A stretch of DNA of 64,000 nucleotides, taken from contig JAUOPI010000006.1 in assembly GCA_030546905.1 (NCBI GenBank), forward strand, positions 105,101 through 169,100. The letters are read 5' to 3'. Under the pieces are notes generated by a model that saw only the letters and a list, made by a program, of their open reading frames with translations, did no database searches and was not told where the DNA came from. Both the position numbers and the translations under genes were made by a program. Position 1 is the first letter of the stretch. Each line of letters begins with the position of its first letter. Positions 43,203 to 51,313 of the stretch are shown piece after piece. The stretch comes from Granulosicoccaceae sp. 1_MG-2023. GTDB lineage: Bacteria > Pseudomonadota > Gammaproteobacteria > Granulosicoccales > Granulosicoccaceae.

Positions 43203-44467
43203 GCGTCGTCCTCCTGTGCGATACGCGCACGGATAATAGCTGCCAGTCGGCGGTAGACCGCCTCCCAGCTATTGTCGAGCATGGAGATGCGGGCATGGGC
43301 GCCGAGTGAACGGCGCGTCTGTGGCTCGGTTGCCAGATCGGAGGCCGCCCGCAGAAACGCCTCCTCATTGCCCGGAGGGACACTCCGGGCATTGTAATGA
43401 TCGCGCACATGGCGTTTGGCGGCGGCATAGTCAAAGGCGACGGCCGGCAGGCCGGATGCCAGGGCTTCGATCAGTACATTTCCGAATGTTTCGCTGAGAC
43501 TGGGGAAGACAAACAGATCCGCCGAGGCGTAATGGCAGGCGAGGTCTTCACCGCGCTGCATGCCGCAGTAGATAAAATCCGGATGTTCGCGCTGCAGGCG
43601 TTGGCGGACCGGTCCGTCGCCGACCAGAATAAAGCGCGCCCGCGGTTGCAGCAGCTGTACGCGGCGAAAGGCCCTGATCGCCAGATCGATGTTTTTCTCG
43701 GCGGCAAGGCGTCCCACGTAGAGCACGGCCGGATCATCGTCGGCCAGTCCCCATTGCCGGCGCAGCGCCTGTGAGCGGCGCTGCGGGCTGAACAGTTCCG
43801 TATCAACCCCGCGTGCCACGGTCACCAGATTGGTATAACCCTGTTGTGACAGGGATTGGCGGATCTCGTCGGTCGGCACAAAGCTCAGTTCGGCACGGTT
43901 GTGAAAGCGCCGCAGGTGGGCATTGACCAGTTTTTCGATCAGGCTCACGCCGTAAAAGCGGGTGTATTGCTGGAAATTGGTGTGATACTCGGAGAACACC
44001 GGAATGCCCAGCGCGGTGGCCGCTTTCATGGCCGAATGCCCGAGCAGACCTTCGGTGACAATCAGCACGATGTCCGGGCGCTGCTTCTGCCATGCGCGGG
44101 TCAGGCGTGCGCTGCAGGGCCGGCCGAGCTTGACGTCACGGTAAAACGGCAGCTTGATGCCGCGGATCGAGTGTACGGTCAGATCCGGTTCGTCGAGTTT
44201 GTCTTCGGCGACGGTTTGGAATAGATGGATCTCCGCGCCCAGCGAAGCCAGCCCGTCGACGATCTTGCCGCAGGTCATGGCCACGCCGTTGATATCCGGA
44301 CGCCAGGTCTCGGTCACCACGGCGATCACCGGTTTGTTGCGGAACTGTCCCTGCAGCAGCACCTTGCCGGCCGGGCAGGGCTGTGGGCGTGGTGTCGGCC
44401 GGTTCAGTGTCAGACGACCTTGGGCCGGTGCAAATTCCATTGTTTTGTTCGCCGTATCTGTTGTCAC
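43199..44467 (-). CDS. GT4-family glycosyltransferase
   Basis: Retaining, nucleotide-sugar-dependent glycosyltransferase with a GT-B fold. The 422 residues show VVTETWRPDINGVAMTCGKIVDGLASLGAEIHLF in the N-domain (in part), FSEYHTNFQQYTRFYG, and the C-domain GRLAAEKNIDLAIRAF and PSLSETFGNVLIEALASGLPAVAFD with the EX7E motif. Most similar in pattern to mannosyl- or glucosyltransferases that decorate diacylglycerol or phosphatidyl-inositol-type lipids. Start uncertain between GTG 44467 and ATG 44440. Coupled to the PAP2 phosphatase, suggesting glycolipid synthesis. Confidence 0.88.
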   Translation of the reverse strand: MTTDTANKTMEFAPAQGRLTLNRPTPRPQPCPAGKVLLQGQFRNKPVIAVVTETWRPDINGVAMTCGKIVDGLASLGAEIHLFQTVAEDKLDEPDLTVHSIRGIKLPFYRDVKLGRPCSARLTRAWQKQRPDIVLIVTEGLLGHSAMKAATALGIPVFSEYHTNFQQYTRFYGVSLIEKLVNAHLRRFHNRAELSFVPTDEIRQSLSQQGYTNLVTVARGVDTELFSPQRRSQALRRQWGLADDDPAVLYVGRLAAEKNIDLAIRAFRRVQLLQPRARFILVGDGPVRQRLQREHPDFIYCGMQRGEDLACHYASADLFVFPSLSETFGNVLIEALASGLPAVAFDYAAAKRHVRDHYNARSVPPGNEEAFLRAASDLATEPQTRRSLGAHARISMLDNSWEAVYRRLAAIIRARIAQEDDA

Positions 44468-44573
44468 AGGCCGAAGATTACGCAGTCAGTATGACAAGCC
44501 TGTGAAACAGGATGCGGATCAGAGGTGGTTTTCAGAGCCGCCGGGGGCAGCTCACAAATTCCCGGGCGGGAAC

Positions 44574-44598
44574 GAAAAAGCCCCGCGCTTGCGGGGCT
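44574..44598 (-). terminator. intrinsic terminator of hemL
   Basis: On the minus strand AGCCCCGC and GCGGGGCT pair over a four-base loop and are followed by TTTTT; it ends the hemL transcript 25-49 bases after the stop. Confidence 0.9.
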
Positions 44599-44622
44599 TT
44601 CGGCAACAAGGGCGCGGGGCTT

Positions 44623-45903
44623 TTACAAAGTCGGCAATACGGCTTCCATCGCACTGAGTGTTTTATCGATTTCGGCATCACCGTGGCAGATCGAGACAAA
44701 ACCGGCCTCAAAGGCCGAGGGCGCGAAATAAACGCCGTGCTCGAGCATGCCGTGGAAAAAGCGGCTGAACTTGTCCGCATCACAGGCCATCACATCGCTG
44801 AAGCCGGTGATCTGTGACTGCCCGGTAAAGAACACGCCGAACATGCCGCCGGCCTGATTGGTGGTGAAGGGGACGCCGTACTTATCGGCAATGGCCTGCA
44901 TGCCGCCGAGCAGCTCGGCGGTGGTGGCGCTGAGTTTTTCGTGAAAGCCGGGCTCGCTGATCAGTTCCAGGGTTTTCAGGCCCGCGGCCATGGCGATGGG
45001 GTTGCCTGACAGGGTGCCGGCCTGATAGACGGGGCCGAGTGGTGCGATATGTTCCATGATGTCGCGTTTGCCGCCGAAGGCGCCGACCGGCATGCCGCCG
45101 CCGATCACCTTGCCGAAGGTCGACAGATCCGGGCGGATATTGAAATGCGCCTGAGCGCCACCGAGAGCAACCCGGAAACCGGTCATCACCTCATCAAAGA
45201 TCAGCACGCTGCCGTGCTCGTCGCAGACCTCGCGCAGGGTTTCGAGAAAGCCCGGCTGCGGCGGTACGCAGTTCATATTGCCGGCCACCGGCTCGACGAT
45301 AATGCAGGCGATTTCATCGCCGATCTGGGCGAAGGTTTCGCGCACCTGAGCGGCGTCGTTGTAGGTCAGGGTCAGAGTGTGTTCGGCCACCGATGCCGGT
45401 ACGCCCGGCGAGCTTGGTACGCCCAGCGTCAGCGCACCGGAGCCGGCTTTGACCAGCAGGCTGTCCGAATGGCCGTGGTAGCAGCCTTCGAATTTGACGA
45501 TTTTGTCGCGCCCGGTGTAGCCGCGGGCCAGGCGGATGGCGCTCATGGTCGCTTCGGTGCCGGAACTGACCATACGCACCATATCCATGCCGGCGACCAG
45601 TTCGCAGACCTTGTCGGCCATCAGGGTTTCTGAGACAGTCGGTGCGCCGAAGCTCAGACCGTGGGCGGCGGTTTCCTGCACGGCAGCGATCACATCCGGA
45701 TGGGCGTGACCGACGATCATCGGGCCCCAGGAGCCGACGTAGTCGACATATTGCCGTCCGTCGGTGTCGGTAATATAGGCACCTTTGGCACTGGCAATAA
45801 AACGCGGGGTGCCGCCGACGCCGCGAAAAGCGCGTACCGGTGAGTTGACGCCCCCGGGGATATGCTGGCTGGCATCGTTGAACAGGCTTTCGGCGTCGGT
45901 CAC
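44623..45903 (-). CDS. hemL: glutamate-1-semialdehyde 2,1-aminomutase
   Basis: PLP/PMP enzyme producing 5-aminolevulinate from glutamate-1-semialdehyde in the C5 haem pathway. The 426 residues include [15 protein letters not shown], the [20 protein letters not shown] region, [11 protein letters not shown] and the lysine in [21 protein letters not shown]. Start GTG 45903 has AAGGAG seven bases upstream. A candidate promoter (TTGACG, 18 bases, TGTAAA on the minus strand) lies at 45938-45967. Confidence 0.97.
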   Translation of the reverse strand: MTDAESLFNDASQHIPGGVNSPVRAFRGVGGTPRFIASAKGAYITDTDGRQYVDYVGSWGPMIVGHAHPDVIAAVQETAAHGLSFGAPTVSETLMADKVCELVAGMDMVRMVSSGTEATMSAIRLARGYTGRDKIVKFEGCYHGHSDSLLVKAGSGALTLGVPSSPGVPASVAEHTLTLTYNDAAQVRETFAQIGDEIACIIVEPVAGNMNCVPPQPGFLETLREVCDEHGSVLIFDEVMTGFRVALGGAQAHFNIRPDLSTFGKVIGGGMPVGAFGGKRDIMEHIAPLGPVYQAGTLSGNPIAMAAGLKTLELISEPGFHEKLSATTAELLGGMQAIADKYGVPFTTNQAGGMFGVFFTGQSQITGFSDVMACDADKFSRFFHGMLEHGVYFAPSAFEAGFVSICHGDAEIDKTLSAMEAVLPTL

Positions 45904-45937
45904 GTTTGGCTCCTTCAGGATCGGGTAAATTAGCGAT

Positions 45938-45967
45938 TTTACATCACAAAACCTATAATTGCGTCAA
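45938..45967 (-). promoter_or_regulatory. candidate sigma70 promoter of hemL
   Basis: On the minus strand TTGACG (45962-45967) and TGTAAA (45938-45943) are separated by 18 bases, about 35 bases upstream of the hemL GTG. Confidence 0.45.
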
Positions 45968-46053
45968 TCACAAGCACAACGATGGCGCCGGCGCAGGGCT
46001 TGGCCCCGACACGCCACATACAATGATCACCCAATTAAGGCGAGATAAACTCT

Positions 46054-47067
46054 ATGGCTTCCGTTACTACCCTCAGTAAATTCATCATCGAAAACGAGCG
46101 CAATTACCCGGAGGCCACCGGCGAATTCACGGCGGTACTGAATGACGTCGTGGTGGCCTGTAAGCGCCTTTCCGATCTGGTCAATATGGGCGCGCTGGCC
46201 AATGTGCTGGGCGCGGCGGAAACCGAGAACGTGCAGGGCGAGCAACAGAAAAAGCTCGACATCATCTCCAACAACGTGTTTATCGAAAGCATCGAATGGT
46301 CAGGCCATTTCGCCGGCATGGCCTCCGAGGAGATGGAAGACGTTTACCCGATTCCCAAAGAATACCCGCGCGGTAAATACCTGATCACCTTTGATCCGCT
46401 GGACGGTTCCTCCAATATCGATGTGAATGTCTCGGTGGGAACGATTTTCTCCATTCTGCGTTGTCCGGACGACGTTGAAGAGCCGACCGCAGAGGACTTC
46501 CTGCGCCCCGGCACCGAGCAGGTCTGCGCCGGTTACTGCCTGTACGGTTCGGCAACCATGATGGTGCTGACCATGGGCGCGGGCGTTAACGGTTTCACCC
46601 TCGACCGTGCGATCGGCGAGTTTGTGCTGACGCATCCGGCCATGATGATCCCGCAGGACACCAATGAGTTCGCCATTAACGCCTCTAACCAGCGTCACTG
46701 GGAAGCGCCGGTCAAGCGCTATATCGACGAGTTGCTGGCCGGCAAGGACGGCGCGCGCGGTCAGGAGTTCAATATGCGCTGGATCGGTTCCATGGTCGGT
46801 GATGTGCACCGCCTGCTGTGCCGTGGCGGCATCTTCCTTTATCCGATCGACGAAAAAATCAAGGCGCAGGGCAAGGAAGGGCGCTTGCGTCTGCTGTACG
46901 AAGCCAATCCCATGAGCTTTATCGTCGAGCAGGCCGGCGGTCTGTCACACACCGGTACAGAACGGGTTATGGAAGTGCAGCCGCACGGTCTGCACCAGCG
47001 TGTGCCGGTGTTGATGGGCTCGAAAAACGAGATCGAGCGACTGATCGCCTACCATCAGGAAGGCTGA
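46054..47067 (+). CDS. fbp: class I fructose-1,6-bisphosphatase
   Basis: Gluconeogenic enzyme hydrolysing fructose-1,6-bisphosphate. The 337-residue protein has the metal site [21 protein letters not shown], the [14 protein letters not shown] segment and the C-terminal [17 protein letters not shown] with the sugar-binding EANP. Start ATG 46054. Its 3' end faces the 6-phosphofructokinase gene across a bidirectional terminator, placing the two opposing steps of glycolysis and gluconeogenesis side by side. Confidence 0.97.
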   Translation: MASVTTLSKFIIENERNYPEATGEFTAVLNDVVVACKRLSDLVNMGALANVLGAAETENVQGEQQKKLDIISNNVFIESIEWSGHFAGMASEEMEDVYPIPKEYPRGKYLITFDPLDGSSNIDVNVSVGTIFSILRCPDDVEEPTAEDFLRPGTEQVCAGYCLYGSATMMVLTMGAGVNGFTLDRAIGEFVLTHPAMMIPQDTNEFAINASNQRHWEAPVKRYIDELLAGKDGARGQEFNMRWIGSMVGDVHRLLCRGGIFLYPIDEKIKAQGKEGRLRLLYEANPMSFIVEQAGGLSHTGTERVMEVQPHGLHQRVPVLMGSKNEIERLIAYHQEG

Positions 47068-47084
47068 AGCGGCACCTGAAGCAT

Positions 47085-47117
47085 AAAAAAAGCCGGCAAT
47101 ACGCCGGCTTTTTTTTG
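47085..47117. terminator. bidirectional terminator, fbp / pfk
   Basis: AGCCGGC and GCCGGCT pair over a five-base loop (47098-47102), with an A-run before and nine T residues after, between convergent genes. Confidence 0.95.
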
Positions 47118-47122
47118 CTCTG

Positions 47123-48406
47123 TCAGAGCCCGTCGGGCTGGCCGGTGTTTTCGCGTACGCTGAACCAGATATCGCCGTCCGGGTTGATGCGCTTTTCACG
47201 TCCTTGCAGGGCTTGCATGGGCACATGGACAAAGTGATCGAGGTGGTCACCGATCAGCATGCCGCCTTTGCCGGCCATGGCCGCGTGTACCGCAGCGCGG
47301 GCGCAGTGGTCGCAGAAAATCTGATCGGAGGCATTCGGTCCGGTGGAACGGATCAGATAGCTGGGCTCGATATACTTAAGCACCACATTGAGATTGCGTT
47401 CCCTGAAGTAGGCCAGAATGGCATCGCGTAAATAGATGCCGATATCGCCGGGTTTTTTATTGCCGGAGGCATCACAGCCGGTGTCGGCCTCGGCGAAGAA
47501 ATCCTGCCCGGCGCCTTCGGCCAGTACGATCACCGCATTACCGCGCCCGCGCAGACGATGCTCGAGCAAGTCGAGAAAGCCGCCCTTGCTTTGCAGGGTA
47601 AAAGGCACTTCAGGAATCAGGCAGAAATTGGCATTGCCCGAGGCCAGGCAGGCGTTGGCCGCGATAAAGCCGGCGTTGCGGCCCATCAGCTTGACCAGGC
47701 CGATGCCGTTGCGCACCCCGCGGGCCTCAGTGCTGGCGCAGTTGATCGCATCGGCGGCCTTGGCCACGGCGGTTTCAAAACCGAATGAGCGCTGCACCAT
47801 CGGGATGTCATTGTCGATGGTTTTGGGAATGCCGACGACGGATTTTTTCAGGCCGCGGCGGCGGATTTCCTGCCAGATCTTCAAGGCGCCGCGCATGGTG
47901 CCGTCGCCGCCGATGGTGAAGAGCATGTCGATATCATGCCATTGCAGATAGTCGACGATCTCGCTGGTCGGCGGGGTGCCGCGGGCGGAGCCGAGTATGG
48001 TGCCGCCGTCGGCGCGTATGCCGCGCACTGCATCGGGCGTCAGCGTGATCGGTTCCGGCGCGCCCTCGCTCAGGCCGCTGTAGCCGTAACGGATACCGCG
48101 TATGTCCTTGCAGCCGTAGATGTGCCAGAGTTGCAGAACTATACCGCGGATAACTGCATTCAAACCGGGGCAGAGACCGCCGCAGGTGACGATGGCCGCG
48201 CGGGTCTTGCCCGGCAGGAAAAAAATCTTGCGCCGTGGCCCGGCCAGCTCCAGCGTGTCACCGGTGGCCTCATTGGCGGCCAGAGGGTCAAAACGCAGCC
48301 GGCTGTTATTATCGATAAAGCGACTGAAACCCCGTTCGCGCATGGGGTTGTCGAAGTTACAGTCGCCGAGGTTTTCGATATCAAAGATTCCGTGGGTGTC
48401 GGCCAA
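47123..48406 (-). CDS. plant-type 6-phosphofructokinase, probably ATP-dependent
   Basis: Phosphorylates fructose-6-phosphate, the committed glycolytic step. The 427 residues match the long PFK clade (ATP-PFK of plants, actinobacteria and trypanosomes) rather than E. coli PfkA. The motif GGDGT at 166-170 carries the glycine that marks ATP use, while PKTIDND at 194-200 has the lysine otherwise seen in pyrophosphate enzymes. Other segments are VTCGGLCPGLNAVIRG and KLMGRNAGFIA. Start is TTG 48406, with AAGGAG seven bases upstream and no nearby ATG. Phosphoryl donor remains to be shown. Confidence 0.9.
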   Translation of the reverse strand: MADTHGIFDIENLGDCNFDNPMRERGFSRFIDNNSRLRFDPLAANEATGDTLELAGPRRKIFFLPGKTRAAIVTCGGLCPGLNAVIRGIVLQLWHIYGCKDIRGIRYGYSGLSEGAPEPITLTPDAVRGIRADGGTILGSARGTPPTSEIVDYLQWHDIDMLFTIGGDGTMRGALKIWQEIRRRGLKKSVVGIPKTIDNDIPMVQRSFGFETAVAKAADAINCASTEARGVRNGIGLVKLMGRNAGFIAANACLASGNANFCLIPEVPFTLQSKGGFLDLLEHRLRGRGNAVIVLAEGAGQDFFAEADTGCDASGNKKPGDIGIYLRDAILAYFRERNLNVVLKYIEPSYLIRSTGPNASDQIFCDHCARAAVHAAMAGKGGMLIGDHLDHFVHVPMQALQGREKRINPDGDIWFSVRENTGQPDGL

Positions 48407-48503
48407 TAGCTTGCTCCTTGTTCGTAGGTAACAATGATTGTCGCCTCAGATCAGGCACACTACATTTAAAAGATACTATTGCTGCATTGCAGAGTCATTC
48501 AAT

Positions 48504-48971
48504 ATGGAAAAAAAAGCACCATTCTGGCGAATTACGCCGGTGCATGAGCTTGATGACGCACAGTGGGAATCCCTGTGTGACGGTTGCGGGCGCTGTTGTC
48601 TGCAGAAGTTACAGGACGTCGATACCGGCACCACGTATTTTTCGCGCGTCGCCTGCCGTTTGCTGGATACGCAAAGCTGCCGTTGCTCCGATTACGCCAA
48701 TCGTTTTGCGCAGGTGCCTGACTGCACCGCCGTGCGGCCGCTCGATGCCGAGAAGCGGAAGTGGTTGCCCCCCAGTTGCGCCTATGTGAAAGTGTCTGCA
48801 GGGGAAGAGTTGCCGGCCTGGCATCACCTGCGCTGCGGCGATCCGGATGCGGTGCACACGGCCGGTATCTCCGTACGCGGTTGGAGCGTGCCGGAAGAGG
48901 GCGTTGCCGAAGAGGACTATGAGTACCTGCTGGTGGCCTTTGACGAGGATGATCAACCGGTGTTCAGTTAA
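48504..48971 (+). CDS. YcgN-family cysteine-cluster protein (UPF0260)
   Basis: A 155-residue cytoplasmic protein of the UPF0260/YcgN family. The cysteines in LCDGCGRCCLQKL, CRLLDTQSCRCSDY and DCTAV resemble an Fe-S or zinc cluster module (CxxCxxCC), and the C-terminus has the family GWSVPEEGVAEEDYEYLLVAF (in part). Function is unknown. Start ATG 48504 is set by alignment with the family; a longer frame exists upstream. Divergent from the phosphofructokinase gene with a 97-base gap. Confidence 0.88.
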   Translation: MEKKAPFWRITPVHELDDAQWESLCDGCGRCCLQKLQDVDTGTTYFSRVACRLLDTQSCRCSDYANRFAQVPDCTAVRPLDAEKRKWLPPSCAYVKVSAGEELPAWHHLRCGDPDAVHTAGISVRGWSVPEEGVAEEDYEYLLVAFDEDDQPVFS

Positions 48972-49107
48972 ACGGTGTAGTGTTTGTAAAATGTCATGTG
49001 CTGCAGGTGAAGTTGGCATGACTCTGTATTATCATTGACCGCTTAGCCGTACTATTGTGCCAATTGGCGCTGAGAACATTTTGAAATGCATAGGAAACGG
49101 AGTCTTC

Positions 49108-49638
49108 ATGACTAAAAACGGTTCAGCCTCTGATACGGTGAGTCCGGTTGCTTCCGGTCAGGAGCGGCGCGGCAGGATAGAAGAAACCATCGCCAAGCTG
49201 GTGGATATGCGTCAGCAGGTACTGGTGACCTGGGGCAGGCTCGCCGGTCTGCGTTCCTTTGAAGAAATCGACTTTGACGACGAAGACGAAGTCACTCAGG
49301 AAAAAAAGGTCCGTGCTGCCGAGGTACGTACATTCCTGCAGATGCTGATGGACTATACCGCGCTCGGACACTTCGAAATCTATCAGCGCATCATTGAAGG
49401 CAAAGAGCGCCGTCAGGCTGTACGTGACGCCGCCGACCGTGTTTACACCGGTATTGCCGCGAGCACCGAAGTTATTGTCAGATTCAACGACAAATACGAC
49501 CGCTTTGCCGCGACGGACGAAGAGCTGGCGACCTTCGATACGGACATTTCCGAACTTGGCGAGGCACTGGCCAACCGTGGCGAACTGGAAGACGAGATTC
49601 TCTCAGCGCTGCGGAAAAAGAAAGCGCCTGTCACCTGA
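49108..49638 (+). CDS. rsd: Rsd/AlgQ-family anti-sigma70 regulator
   Basis: Binds free RpoD and so shifts RNA polymerase toward alternative sigma factors in stationary phase; in pseudomonads the homologue AlgQ affects alginate and virulence genes. The 176 residues are helical, with RQQVLVTWGRLAGLRSF, FLQMLMDYTALGHFEIYQRIIEG and LGEALANRGELEDEIL aligning to E. coli Rsd (VKRxxLVxxYNLxGI, LVDYLSAGHFSIYERIL, IGEALEARFVLEDKLI). An acidic DDEDE insertion (about 54-62) is unlike E. coli. Start ATG 49108 with AACGGAG upstream. Confidence 0.88.
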   Translation: MTKNGSASDTVSPVASGQERRGRIEETIAKLVDMRQQVLVTWGRLAGLRSFEEIDFDDEDEVTQEKKVRAAEVRTFLQMLMDYTALGHFEIYQRIIEGKERRQAVRDAADRVYTGIAASTEVIVRFNDKYDRFAATDEELATFDTDISELGEALANRGELEDEILSALRKKKAPVT

Positions 49639-49648
49639 CTCAGGACCG

Positions 49649-49674
49649 GCCGGATGCTGATGTCAGCGTCCGGC
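49649..49674 (+). terminator. GC-rich hairpin after rsd
   Basis: GCCGGA-T-GCTGA pairs with TCAGC-G-TCCGGC over two bases with one T/G mismatch. There is no T-run, so it could stabilise the 3' end rather than terminate. Confidence 0.4.
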
Positions 49675-49756
49675 AAGGCCTTCCGGCCGGATATCGCTCT
49701 GGCCGAACCCCACCTTCATACTCTACACTCCGGCGTTTTCCGACGGACTCTGATCA

Positions 49757-50941
49757 ATGGATACACTGCGTTTACGCAAGGGCGAAGAACGACGCCTGCT
49801 TGCCGGTCATCTTTGGGTTTTCAGTAACGAAGTTGATGTCAAAGCAACGCCGTTAACCGGCTTTGAGCCCGGTCAGCCTGTCCTGATCGCCTCCTCGCGG
49901 GGCGAGCCGATCGGTCATGGTTACGTTAATCCGCACAGCCTGATTGCCGCACGTTTATGCAGCCGTGGTACCGCGCGTCCGCTTGATGCGGCGTTGATCC
50001 GTGCCCGTCTGGAGGCGGCGCTGGCACTGCGTGAAGCCTTTTATGACAAGCCTTTCTACCGTCTGGTACACAGCGAGGGCGATTGGCTGCCCGGGGTGGT
50101 GATAGACCGTTACGGCGATGTGCTGGTCATGCAGGTCAATACTGCAGGCATGGAGCGCATGCTGGATGTGCTGCTGGCCGAACTCGATGCGCTGATCGCG
50201 CCGGCGACCGTGTTGTTGCGTAACGACAGTCCGGTGCGTGAGCTGGAAAACCTGCCGCGCTACGTCAAACTCATCAAAGGCAGCCTGCCTGAGCAGGTTA
50301 CCGTAGAGGAGAACGGCTTGCGTTTTCTTGCCTCGCTCGACAGCGGGCAGAAAACCGGCTGGTTCTACGATCACCGTGAAAACCGTGCGGCGCTGCGGCC
50401 CTTGTCGCAGGGTAAGCGTGTGCTGGACGTGTTTTCCTATCTGGGCGGCTGGGGGCTGAATGCAGCCGCCGGTGGTGCTGCAGAGGTGCTGGCGGTGGAC
50501 GCGTCGGCGGCGGCGCTGGCGCTGGCCGCCAAGAACGCCGAGCTGAATGGTTTCGGCGAGCGTTTCAGCACCCGCTGCGGTGACGCGGCCGATGTGCTTC
50601 GTGCGCTTGCAGACGAGGGCGCGCAGTTCGATATCGTGGTGCTCGATCCGCCGGCCTTTATCAAGCGCCGCAAAGACCATAAGGCCGGGCTTGCGCAATA
50701 CGAACTGATCAACCGTCTGGGTATGGCGCTGCTGGCTGACGGCGGCTTGCTGGTGTCGGCCTCCTGTTCGCAGCATCTGAGTGCAGCGGACCTGAATAAC
50801 GCCATGATCCGCGCGGCGCGTAAAAACCGCGCCTCGGTGCAGGTGTTGTCCAGCGCCGGGCAGGGGCCTGACCATCCGGTCAATGCGGCCATGCCGGAAA
50901 CGGCTTATCTCAAGTCAGTGCTGGCGCGCCTGATTCGCTAA
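49757..50941 (+). CDS. rlmI: RlmI-type class I SAM 23S rRNA methyltransferase
   Basis: PUA-plus-methyltransferase protein of the RlmI family (m5C1962 of 23S rRNA). The PUA-like N-terminus (LRKGEERRLLAGHLWVFSNEV) is followed by FLASLDSGQKTGWFYDHRENR, the SAM loop VLDVFSYLGGWGLNAAAGGAAEVLAVD and the catalytic DPPAFIKRRKDH plus SCSQHL segments. The 394-residue length is typical. RlmI and related YccW-like enzymes share this layout, so the position modified is by homology only. Start ATG 49757. Confidence 0.9.
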   Translation: MDTLRLRKGEERRLLAGHLWVFSNEVDVKATPLTGFEPGQPVLIASSRGEPIGHGYVNPHSLIAARLCSRGTARPLDAALIRARLEAALALREAFYDKPFYRLVHSEGDWLPGVVIDRYGDVLVMQVNTAGMERMLDVLLAELDALIAPATVLLRNDSPVRELENLPRYVKLIKGSLPEQVTVEENGLRFLASLDSGQKTGWFYDHRENRAALRPLSQGKRVLDVFSYLGGWGLNAAAGGAAEVLAVDASAAALALAAKNAELNGFGERFSTRCGDAADVLRALADEGAQFDIVVLDPPAFIKRRKDHKAGLAQYELINRLGMALLADGGLLVSASCSQHLSAADLNNAMIRAARKNRASVQVLSSAGQGPDHPVNAAMPETAYLKSVLARLIR

Positions 50942-51313
50942 AGGGGCCGTTGCACAGCGGTGGCGGCGAACGGGCTGTTTTTGTATCGCCGCTCCGATTA
51001 ACAGCGCTCTGCCTGATTGACTTGTCGATGGTTTAAAGAAGATGTTGCAAGTGCCTGATAAGTTTCTACAAGCGATGTCCTGAAAAGTGAAAATCATCTT
51101 GCATTCCGACGCCCTGCATGGTGGAATTGGAGCTCAGTAGTTCCCCCTAATTCCGTGTGGCTTCAGCGCTGCAGTCAGTGCAAGCCGGTTTTTTTACGCA
51201 CGGGTCCCGTAGCATACGGGTATGCCAGGGATTTCGCTTCTGCCTGCATCGGATTGTAGTGCCCGGCTTGGCCGGGCGGGCAGAGTCTGTTTGTCTGAAT
51301 GATCTGAACCTAT
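50942..51313. other. 372-base gene-free region upstream of the GGDEF-EAL gene
   Basis: No open frame of coding character on either strand. GGCTT (51159-51163) and AAGCC (51182-51186) bracket a long loop followed shortly by seven T residues (51189-51195), a possible terminator of an unrecognised transcript. CCCGTA/TACGGG forms a small hairpin just downstream near 51206-51220. The GGDEF-EAL leader therefore looks structured, but no known riboswitch pattern was recognised. Confidence 0.4.
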
